A DNA stretch of 8,605 nt, from positions 1,223 to 9,827 of the forward strand of contig PXSU01000038.1 of NCBI GenBank assembly GCA_003022745.1, written 5' to 3'. Origin of the DNA: Halobacteriales archaeon SW_9_67_25. GTDB taxonomy: Archaea > Halobacteriota > Halobacteria > Halobacteriales > Haloarculaceae. Below, in pieces: positions 1 to 6,612 of this stretch (position 1 is the stretch's first letter; each line of letters opens with the position of its first letter). The translations under genes were made by a program, and so were the position numbers. The notes beneath the pieces were generated by a model. The model did no database searches. It saw only the letters and a list, made by a program, of their open reading frames with translations, and was not told where the DNA came from.

Positions 1-2
1 AC

Positions 3-1154
3 GATCTGACCGCGTGGGCCGAGGAGGCGGGCTACACCGGCGACCTGTGGCGGTCGCTCTCGACGGTTGGCGCCGCGGTCGAGGAGACCGTCGACGAACT
101 GGGACTTGCACGCACTCCTGTCTGTGCTGCGGTGGGAGTCGTCATGGGTCGGTGGTGGGAGCGCGACCACGCGAGCTACCTCCGGGAGGTCGAACTCGAC
201 TACTCGCCGGCCGACGAGCGCGGCATCGAGGAACCCTGGCAGGCACAGTACACCGCCGGGCTGGTGCTGTTCGAGTGTATGCCGGGCGAGACGCTGCGCG
301 AGATCTTCGAGGGGCTCGGCGGGGGTGTGCTGATGAGCGCCACCCTCGAACCGCTGGACGTGTTCGCGGAGGTGGCGGGCCTGGAGGCACTCCGGTCGGG
401 CGGTCGCCCGGTCGTAGAGCGCTCGTATGGTCTCTCCTTTCCCCCCGGAAACCGCGCCAGTTGGCTGGTCGACGCGACGCCCTTCACCGCGCGCAACCGC
501 GGCGACCCCGACGACAACACCGACTCCGGGACGTGGAACCGCACCCGCGACGAGTACGCCCTCGTCCTGCGGACGCTGGCACGCTCGCCGGGGAACGTCC
601 TGCTGGCGATGCCGAACTACCGGGAGGCCCGGTGGGCCGGCGAGTACCTCGCCGACGTCGTCGAGAAGCCGGTGCTGGTCGACGAGAGTTCCAGCAACGA
701 GGCCACCGAACAGTTGAAGCGGCGGTTCTTCGACGGTGCGGGAAAGGTGCTGGTGACGAGCACCCGCGGGACACTCACCGAGGGTGTCGATTACGATGGC
801 GACAAACTCCACTGCTGTGGTGTCGTTGGTGTGCCGCTGGTCAACATCGGGTCGCCCCGCGTCAGGGCGGTCCGGCGTGCCTACGCCGACGCGTTCGGCC
901 CGGACCGGGCCTTCGAGTACGCCCTGACGGTGCCGGCAGTCCGGCGTGCCAGGCAGGCCATCGGTCGGGTCGTCCGCGGCCCCGGGGAAGTCGGGGTGCG
1001 CGCGCTGGTCGGCCGGCGGTACGTCCCCGGCGAGCGCCACAGCGTCCACGCGTACCTCTCGCCGGCCGAGCGCGAGGAGTTTCTCCGGCTGACGCCAGAG
1101 TTCCTGTCCGGGAAACTCTCCGAGTTCTGGGACGAACACGGCCGCCCCTTCTGA
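3..1154 (+). CDS. rad3: XPD/Rad3-family ATP-dependent DNA helicase, C-terminal part
   Basis: The reading frame is open from base 3, so the gene starts upstream of the window; the first internal Met (132) is not the start. The visible 383 residues are the second half of a superfamily 2 5'-3' helicase of the XPD/Rad3/DinG group, which unwinds DNA using ATP, usually in repair. The GGGVLMSATLEPLD stretch (about 318-359) is the SAT-type motif, VTSTRGTLTEGVDYDGD (about 753-803) is motif V, and QAIGRVVRG (about 954-980) is motif VI with its arginine finger region. The Walker A motif and the iron-sulfur cysteines expected in the N-terminal half lie outside the window and cannot be checked. The visible part has no frameshift or obvious gap. 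The family is certain; which haloarchaeal paralogue (rad3a or rad3b) is not. The stop is TGA, 71 bases before the zinc-finger gene. Confidence 0.92.
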   Translation, partial: DLTAWAEEAGYTGDLWRSLSTVGAAVEETVDELGLARTPVCAAVGVVMGRWWERDHASYLREVELDYSPADERGIEEPWQAQYTAGLVLFECMPGETLREIFEGLGGGVLMSATLEPLDVFAEVAGLEALRSGGRPVVERSYGLSFPPGNRASWLVDATPFTARNRGDPDDNTDSGTWNRTRDEYALVLRTLARSPGNVLLAMPNYREARWAGEYLADVVEKPVLVDESSSNEATEQLKRRFFDGAGKVLVTSTRGTLTEGVDYDGDKLHCCGVVGVPLVNIGSPRVRAVRRAYADAFGPDRAFEYALTVPAVRRARQAIGRVVRGPGEVGVRALVGRRYVPGERHSVHAYLSPAEREEFLRLTPEFLSGKLSEFWDEHGRPF

Positions 1155-1171
1155 TACTGACTGGACTGCGG

Positions 1172-1201
1172 CAAAAGAGCGGGTTGCCAAAAGAGCTTTC
1201 A
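1172..1201 (+). promoter_or_regulatory. Putative promoter of the zinc-finger gene, with a 9-bp direct repeat
   Basis: CAAAAGAGC occurs twice, at 1172-1180 and 1188-1196. The second copy runs into a TATA-like CTTTCA (1196-1201) whose A-rich flank could be the BRE. The box lies 25-30 bases before the ATG at 1226, which suits the leaderless transcripts common in haloarchaea. The box is a weak match, so this is a tentative call. Confidence 0.35.
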
Positions 1202-1225
1202 GGGGCGGTGAGAGCGTTGGGAGTG

Positions 1226-2457
<1,232 letters not shown>

Positions 2458-2473
2458 GGGCAGCCGGAAGCAA

Positions 2474-2503
2474 CGCGCGACAGGTGCCAGTAATTGTCGC
2501 GCG
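2474..2503. repeat. Perfect 9-bp inverted repeat (possible terminator or operator)
   Basis: CGCGCGACA (2474-2482) is mirrored exactly by TGTCGCGCG (2495-2503) around a 12-base spacer. It begins 17 bases after the arsA stop. A loosely T-rich stretch (TCTTCTGTTCTCGTTTCC) follows from about 2509, so a terminator for the upstream transcript is possible. It lies about 90 bases before the next TATA box, which makes an operator for the next gene less likely. Confidence 0.45.
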
Positions 2504-2589
2504 AACGGTCTTCTGTTCTCGTTTCCCGGTCGTGCCCTGTGATAGCGTAGTTCCCCCCGGGAGAGCCGGGCCAAACTGTTTGCGCCGGG

Positions 2590-2596
2590 TTTTAGG
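2590..2596 (+). promoter_or_regulatory. TATA-like box for the SDR gene
   Basis: TTTTAGG lies with its centre about 28 bases before the ATG at 2620. This predicts transcription starting at or next to the start codon, giving a leaderless message. It is the only AT-rich element in the last 60 bases of a GC-rich spacer. Confidence 0.5.
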
Positions 2597-2619
2597 TCCC
2601 GGCGGGGCGAACTCCGGGT

Positions 2620-3450
2620 ATGAACGTACTGGTGGTCGGCGGAACCGGCTTCATCGGACAGCACCTGTGTGGGGAACTCGACGAGCAGGGCCACGACGTG
2701 ACCGCCCTCTCCCGGGACCCGGACCCGTCGAACCTGCCCGACGGCGTCGAGATGGCGATGGGCGACGTCACGGCCTACGATGGGGGAAACGAGCGTCACG
2801 ACGAGATCCACCGCGGCGGCGCCGAGAACTGCCTGAACGCCGCCGAGGAGGCAGGCGTCGAGCGGTTCGTCCACGTGAGTGCCCTCGGTGCCGATGTCGA
2901 CGGGCCGACCCACTACATCCGTGCGAAGGGCCGGGCCGAGCGGCTGGTCCGCAGCTCCGAACTCGATTGGGTGGTGTTTCGCCCCTCGGTGGTCTTCGGC
3001 GAGGGCGGCGAGTTCGTCTCCTTTACCAAACGCCTCAAGAAACTGTTCGCGCCGGGGCTGCCGGTTTATCCGCTCCCGGGCGGCGGGCGGAAGACGCGCT
3101 TCCAGCCCGTGTGGGTCAGCGACCTGGTGTCGATGCTGGTCGCGGCCGTCGAGGACGAGGACCACGTCGGCGAAGTCTACGAGATCGGCGGCCCCGAGGT
3201 GCTGACTCTCCGGGAGATAACCCGCCTCGTCTACGATGCCGAGGGCAAGTCCGTCTCCATCGTCCCGCTCCCGATGGGGCTTGCTGGCCTCGGGCTGAAG
3301 ACGCTGAGCGTCGTCCCTGGATTCCCGATGGGGGGCGACCAGTACCGTTCGTTGCAGTTCGACAACACGACCGCCGACAACGACGTCGATGCGTTCGGCG
3401 TCGAGGCCGGCGAGTTGCGGATGCTTTCCGACTATCTCGGGGTCGAGTGA
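2620..3450 (+). CDS. NDUFA9-like atypical SDR (NAD(P)-binding) protein with internal deletion
   Basis: The protein (276 aa) opens with the Rossmann dinucleotide motif GGTGFIG (G7, G10, G13) and has YIRAK (Y99, K103), the YxxxK pair of extended SDR proteins. RPSVVFGEGGEF (121-132) and the later FQPVWVSDLV stretch mark the atypical SDR group related to complex I subunit NDUFA9 and to NAD-dependent epimerases. The substrate is unknown. The fold has a gap: GDVTAYD (48-54), the end of strand 3, passes directly to GGNERHDEIHRGG (55-67), the start of the helix that should follow strand 4. Relatives as I recall them have about 25-30 residues here (helix plus a VVNLVA-type strand 4), so they are near 300 residues. 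The frame is kept across the join at 2781/2782. Loss of a core strand beside the cofactor would probably inactivate the protein, unless the gap is an assembly fault. The start is supported by a TATA box 28 bases upstream. Confidence 0.85.
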   Translation: MNVLVVGGTGFIGQHLCGELDEQGHDVTALSRDPDPSNLPDGVEMAMGDVTAYDGGNERHDEIHRGGAENCLNAAEEAGVERFVHVSALGADVDGPTHYIRAKGRAERLVRSSELDWVVFRPSVVFGEGGEFVSFTKRLKKLFAPGLPVYPLPGGGRKTRFQPVWVSDLVSMLVAAVEDEDHVGEVYEIGGPEVLTLREITRLVYDAEGKSVSIVPLPMGLAGLGLKTLSVVPGFPMGGDQYRSLQFDNTTADNDVDAFGVEAGELRMLSDYLGVE

Positions 3451-3498
3451 CCGATCACTCCCCCGGATTCGTGTCGTTCCAGCGTCTGACAACTGGGC

Positions 3499-3511
3499 AA
3501 AAAACTTATGA
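3499..3511 (+). promoter_or_regulatory. Promoter (BRE plus TATA-like) of the CetZ fusion gene
   Basis: A run of six A (3499-3504) followed by CTTATGA (3505-3511) has the form of a haloarchaeal BRE plus TATA pair. It sits about 34 bases before the ATG, which would give a leader of roughly 9 bases. A second AT-rich run, TTTTATAA (3531-3538), is too close to the ATG to be the TATA box for this start. Confidence 0.55.
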
Positions 3512-3541
3512 GTGCGTTGGTATACCTACCTTTTATAACGC

Positions 3542-5350
3542 ATGCAACTCGCGATGATCGGTTTCGGGCAGGCTGGCGGGAAAATCGTCGACAAGTTCCT
3601 GGAATACGACCAGCACACCGGGAGCGGCATCGTGCGGTCGGCGGTGGCCGTCAACACCGCCAAGGCCGATCTGCTGGGCCTGGAACGGATTCCAGAGGAG
3701 AACCGGGTACTGATCGGGCAGGCCCGGGTGAAGGGACACGGTGTCGGGGCGGACAACGAACTCGGCGCGGAGATCGCCGAGGAGGACATCGACGAGGTCC
3801 AGGGGGCGATCGACAACATCCCGGTCCACGAGATCGACGCGTTCCTCATCGTCGCCGGGCTCGGCGGGGGCACCGGCTCGGGCGGGTCGCCGGTGCTCGC
3901 GAAGCACCTCAAGCGCATCTATACCGAGCCGGTCTACGGACTCGGTGTCCTGCCCGGGGGCGACGAGGGGGGCATCTACACGCTCAACGCCGCCCGCTCG
4001 TTCCAGACGTTCGTCCGCGAGGTCGACAACCTCCTCGTGTTCGACAACGACGCCTGGCGCAAGACCGGCGAGTCCGTCGAAGGGGGATACGAACAGATCA
4101 ACGACGAGATCGTCCGCCGCTTCGGCGTGCTCTTCGGCGCGGGGGAGGTCGGCACGGGCGACGATGTCGCCGAGAGCGTGGTCGACTCCTCGGAGATAAT
4201 CAACACCCTCTCGGGCGGGGGCATCTCGACGGTCGGGTACGCCGCCGAATCGGTCGAGATGGGGTCGGGAGGACTCCTCTCCCGGTTCAAGGGCGACGAG
4301 GAGGGAAGCATGGAGAGCGCCAACACCACCAACCGCATCACCTCGCTCGTCAGGAAGGCCGCGCTCGGACGGCTGACGTTGCCCTGCGAGATAGACGGGG
4401 CCGAGCGCGCGCTGCTCGTCGTCTCCGGCCCGCCGAAACATCTCAACCGGAAGGGCATCGAGCGCGGGCGCAAGTGGCTCGAAGAACAGACCGGGAGCAT
4501 GGAGGTCCGCGGTGGCGACTACCCGGTCGAGGAACCCAACGTCGCGGCCGCAGTATTGCTCTCGGGTGTCCACAACGTCCCGCGGATCAAGGAACTCCAG
4601 CAGGTGGCAATCGAGGCCCAGGACAACATCGACGACGCCGCGTCGCTGGTTGTGGTCGGCCCGGCCGTAGCGATTACCGTTGCCGGTGACCAACCCGACC
4701 CCACAGAGGTCGGCGAGGACGTCTCGATGACGATCACCCTCGAGGAACCGTTCGCGGACGCCCCGGACCAGTGGACGCTCCGCGGCGAGAGCGAACTCGA
4801 TGACGCGTCCTGGACGGTCACGACCATCGAACAGGGCCGGACGATCGATACCAGCGAGTACGGCTCGGCGACGTTCGAGCAGGACCTCGACATCGAGAAC
4901 GGGGCGACGGTCGTCGAGATCACCGTCGAGGGGACCGCCCCCGAGATGACGGAGTTCAACTACGACAACGTCGACGCCGAGCGGTTCACCGTGGCCTCGA
5001 TCGGCCGCGCGACTGACGGGAACGTCAACACCATCGAGTCCTGGGAGGTTCGCCGGTTCACCCAGGACAGCAACGAAGCACGGCAGGCCATCGCCGACGC
5101 CGAGGAAGTCGTCGCCGGGTCCGACAGCGAGGAGGCACGGAACCTGCTCGGCGACGCGAAGGCCTTCTACGCTAACGAGGAGTTCGACCGCGCGATCGAC
5201 AACGCGGAACAGGCCGGGGAAACCGCCGAACAGGCCAGTAGCAGCCTGCCGTTGCTCCCGATTGCCGGCGGTGCCGTCGTGTTGATCGTCGTCGTCGCGG
5301 GCGTTCTCTACTACCGGAAACAGCAACAGAGTGGGTACAAACTCCAGTAG
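3542..5350 (+). CDS. cetZ: CetZ tubulin-like GTPase fused to an Ig-like/helical C-terminal membrane-anchored region
   Basis: Residues 1-365 are a CetZ, the archaeal tubulin/FtsZ-superfamily GTPase that polymerises under the membrane and controls cell shape and motility. The nucleotide-binding start (GFGQAGGK, 7-14), the tubulin signature GGGTGSG (108-114) and the T7-loop region around VVDSSEIIN (213-221) are intact. E218 has the same number as the catalytic Glu mutated in Haloferax volcanii CetZ1. Such proteins normally end in a short acidic tail at about 360-400 residues. Here, after DNIDD (361-365), the frame continues into a hydrophobic run (366-382), a beta-rich Ig-like region (about 376-505), a helical TPR-like region (about 510-565), one membrane span (569-591) and a short RKQQQSGYKLQ tail. 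The hydrophobic run ends in AVA (375-377), like a signal-peptidase site. It was therefore probably the signal of a separate gene joined to cetZ by deletion, or by misassembly. No stop or frameshift interrupts the 602 codons. Confidence 0.9.
   Translation: MQLAMIGFGQAGGKIVDKFLEYDQHTGSGIVRSAVAVNTAKADLLGLERIPEENRVLIGQARVKGHGVGADNELGAEIAEEDIDEVQGAIDNIPVHEIDAFLIVAGLGGGTGSGGSPVLAKHLKRIYTEPVYGLGVLPGGDEGGIYTLNAARSFQTFVREVDNLLVFDNDAWRKTGESVEGGYEQINDEIVRRFGVLFGAGEVGTGDDVAESVVDSSEIINTLSGGGISTVGYAAESVEMGSGGLLSRFKGDEEGSMESANTTNRITSLVRKAALGRLTLPCEIDGAERALLVVSGPPKHLNRKGIERGRKWLEEQTGSMEVRGGDYPVEEPNVAAAVLLSGVHNVPRIKELQQVAIEAQDNIDDAASLVVVGPAVAITVAGDQPDPTEVGEDVSMTITLEEPFADAPDQWTLRGESELDDASWTVTTIEQGRTIDTSEYGSATFEQDLDIENGATVVEITVEGTAPEMTEFNYDNVDAERFTVASIGRATDGNVNTIESWEVRRFTQDSNEARQAIADAEEVVAGSDSEEARNLLGDAKAFYANEEFDRAIDNAEQAGETAEQASSSLPLLPIAGGAVVLIVVVAGVLYYRKQQQSGYKLQ
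4637..5350 (+). other. Remnant of a secreted, C-terminally anchored protein inside the CetZ fusion
   Basis: This is the non-CetZ part of the fusion (residues 366-602). It has the make-up of an independent haloarchaeal surface protein: a partial signal peptide ending in AVA, an acidic beta-sandwich starting VAITVAGDQPDP, a helix-rich segment with AKAFYANEEFDRAIDNAEQA spacing like half a TPR, a 23-residue hydrophobic span and a basic stop-transfer tail. It has no start codon of its own at the expected place. Expected topology for a free protein is outside the cell with the tail inside. The family is unrecognised and no function is assigned. Confidence 0.6.
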
Positions 5351-5361
5351 GCGCTCCGCCG

Positions 5362-5997
5362 ATGGACGTCCTGGTCCCGTACGACACCCGCGACCCCAAG
5401 ACCCGGCTCGGCCCGTTTCTGACCGCCGCGGAACGTCGGTCGCTCGCCCGGGCGATGCTGACTGACGTTCTCGACTCCCTCTCGCGCGTCGGCGTCGAGC
5501 CGACAGTGCTGGCCACCGAGGCCGTCGAGGCCGGCGTCCCGGTGCGGGTCGACGACCGTCCGCTCACCCCTGCTGTCAACGCCGCCATCGCGGGGCGTGA
5601 CGGCCCAGTCGCGGTCGTGATGGCCGACCTCGGCCTGGCGACGCCGGCGGCGCTCGAACGGCTGTTGACAGCCGAGGGCGGCGTCGTGCTCGCACCCGGT
5701 CTGGGCGGGGGGACGAATGCGCTGCTCGCGCGCCACCCGGAGTTTCGCGTCGACTACCACGGTGTCTCCTACCGGGACCACCGCGCGGCCGCCCGGGCCG
5801 TCGGGGCCGCCGTGACGACGGTCGACTCCTTCCGCCTGGCTGTGGACGTCGACGACCCGGCGGACTTGGCGGAAGTACTCGTCCACGGCGACGGTGAAAC
5901 CGCAACACACCTCCGGACGCTCGGTGTCGAGGTCACGACGGACGGCGGTCGTGTCGCCGTCACCCGGTCGGCGGAAAAATCCGGAGAGACCGGCTGA
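5362..5997 (+). CDS. cofC: 2-phospho-L-lactate guanylyltransferase CofC
   Basis: CofC activates 2-phospho-L-lactate (or a related three-carbon acid) with GTP, giving the guanylylated intermediate that CofD uses to build coenzyme F420. The 211 residues are full length for the family. They open with the nucleotide-binding segment VPYDTRDPKTRL (5-16) and continue with DDRPLTPAVNAA (64-75). MADLGLATP (87-95) holds a likely metal-binding Asp89. APGLGGGTNAL (111-121) and FRVDYHGVSYRDH (128-140) form the substrate pocket, and SFRLAVDVDDPADL (156-169) the typical end. The ATG lies 11 bases after the stop of the CetZ fusion with no promoter between, so the two are probably co-transcribed. From memory, cofC is close to cetZ1 and next to cofG in Haloferax; cofG does not follow here. 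The start was chosen because the family N-terminus begins at this Met. Confidence 0.93.
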   Translation: MDVLVPYDTRDPKTRLGPFLTAAERRSLARAMLTDVLDSLSRVGVEPTVLATEAVEAGVPVRVDDRPLTPAVNAAIAGRDGPVAVVMADLGLATPAALERLLTAEGGVVLAPGLGGGTNALLARHPEFRVDYHGVSYRDHRAAARAVGAAVTTVDSFRLAVDVDDPADLAEVLVHGDGETATHLRTLGVEVTTDGGRVAVTRSAEKSGETG

Positions 5998-6020
5998 CTG
6001 CGCCGTTTCCTGTGGTTGAG

Positions 6021-6056
6021 CGTAAAATCGCGTAAAACTATACAAGGCTTTTTTAT
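6021..6056 (+). promoter_or_regulatory. Strong promoter region with paired CGTAAAA boxes
   Basis: CGTAAAA occurs at 6021-6027 and again at 6031-6037, exactly one helical turn apart. The second copy abuts CTATACAA (6039-6046) and has the form of a BRE plus TATA box, which predicts transcription starting near 6068-6072. A further T-run, TTTTTTAT (6049-6056), could be another TATA box (start near 6079) or a U-rich terminator for the cofC transcript. This is the most AT-rich spot in the window and lies 24-59 bases after cofC. Confidence 0.55.
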
Positions 6057-6068
6057 CCCGACAGCCCT

Positions 6069-6193
6069 ATGTGGGAGTGCACGGGCCGACCCGTGCATCG
6101 GGTACGTGTCTCGCGCCGCGCACCCGGACCGTGCCAGACACCGCTCCTGGCACCGGGGGAGCGGCCCCACCCATGGCTGTCTCCCCCACTTTT
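6069..6193 (+). ncRNA. Candidate small structured RNA
   Basis: The 312-base gap between cofC and the EMC6-like gene has no convincing ORF but has compatible stems after a good promoter. P1 is GTGGG 6071-6075 with CCCAC 6185-6189. P2 is a perfect 8-bp hairpin, TGCACGGG 6078-6085 with CCCGTGCA 6090-6097, loop CCGA. P3 is 6098-6103 with 6122-6127, with one GU pair. P4 is CCGCTCC 6141-6147 with GGAGCGG 6158-6164, and P5 is AGACA 6136-6140 with TGTCT 6178-6182. An alternative stem, GGGGGAG 6155-6161 with CTCCCCC 6181-6187, excludes P1, P4 and P5. It is followed by TTTT (6190-6193), like a terminator. It matches no RNA that I recognise; tRNA, SRP RNA and RNase P motifs were looked for and not seen. 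GC-rich DNA forms stems by chance, so this is tentative. The competing reading is a basic 62-codon ORF at 6069-6257. Confidence 0.35.
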
Positions 6194-6280
6194 CGCACCC
6201 GTCACATTCCACGGCCACGACCGCCGGGAGTGGTTTTCCGGATACTGGCTGCTGTGAGACCCTCCCGGGGAACGAACCGC

Positions 6281-6288
6281 TTTTCACG
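6281..6288 (+). promoter_or_regulatory. TATA-like box for the EMC6-like/RLI operon
   Basis: TTTTCACG preceded by AACGAACC lies about 26 bases before the ATG at 6310, the spacing expected for a leaderless transcript. Bases 6194-6280 between the RNA candidate and this box show nothing else recognisable. Confidence 0.45.
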
Positions 6289-6309
6289 GCGCGCCGTCCA
6301 GATGAGGAC

Positions 6310-6612
6310 ATGGCAACCGATACGGGCGAGCGTTTCAGTCCACACCTCCGGGGGGTGACAGTCACGACCACCGCGACGCTTCTGGGGTTGGTCGCGGGCG
6401 TCGCCTCGGCGGTGGTCACGTCCGGCCCCCAGGACACCATCGGGCTCGCGATCCTCGCGGGGACCATCGGCATCCAGTTTCCCCTCTATGGCCTCGTCGG
6501 GATCGATGTCGACGACTTCTCGAAGAAAGACTACCTCTACGTGGCGTTCATGACTGCCGTCCTCTGGTTCATGTCCTGGGGACTCCTGTTGACGACCGGC
6601 GCGATGCAATAA
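6310..6612 (+). CDS. EMC6-like membrane protein (100 aa)
   Basis: This is a 100-residue protein with three predicted membrane spans, at about residues 16-37, 43-65 and 75-98. The charged loop GIDVDDFSKKDYLYVAF (64-80) follows span 2 and LWFMSWGLLLTTGA closes span 3. This matches the haloarchaeal family named EMC6-like. EMC6 is a subunit of the eukaryotic ER membrane protein complex, which inserts membrane proteins; the archaeal role is not established. The start is ATG 6310, because it begins the family-typical charged N-terminus (MATDTGERFSPHLRG) and follows a TATA-like box by about 26 bases. The longer upstream extension of the frame crosses the promoter and RNA region and is not credible. 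Its TAA stop shares one base with the ATG of the RLI gene (TAATG), so the two are very likely co-transcribed and translationally coupled. Confidence 0.85.
   Translation: MATDTGERFSPHLRGVTVTTTATLLGLVAGVASAVVTSGPQDTIGLAILAGTIGIQFPLYGLVGIDVDDFSKKDYLYVAFMTAVLWFMSWGLLLTTGAMQ

Noticed and set aside
14..1225. A long Arg/Gly-rich plus-strand frame leading into the zinc-finger protein
   Set aside because: Its upstream part overlaps the XPD helicase in another frame and is very basic and Arg-rich, unlike haloarchaeal proteins. Only the last 51 codons from ATG 1226 are credible.
3533..5326. A 597-codon minus-strand frame opposite the CetZ fusion
   Set aside because: It mirrors the CetZ codons, with low-complexity Arg/Asp/Val composition and no domain; it is a shadow of the real gene.
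6069..6193. SRP RNA or RNase P RNA
   Set aside because: The conserved SRP helix 8 motifs and the RNase P core motifs (such as GAGGAAAGTCC or ACAGAA) were looked for and are missing. The length is also too short for either.
6069..6257. A 62-codon ORF starting ATG 6069 right at the predicted transcription start
   Set aside because: It would be leaderless and is tempting, but the product is basic and rich in Pro, Arg and Trp, with irregular third-base choice unlike its neighbours. The stems fit better. It is kept as the main alternative to the RNA call.
6235..6280. A tRNA T-arm-like sequence on the minus strand (GCGGTTCGTTCCCC)
   Set aside because: No acceptor, D-arm or anticodon arm can be built around it, and the loop does not match the GTTCRANNC consensus.
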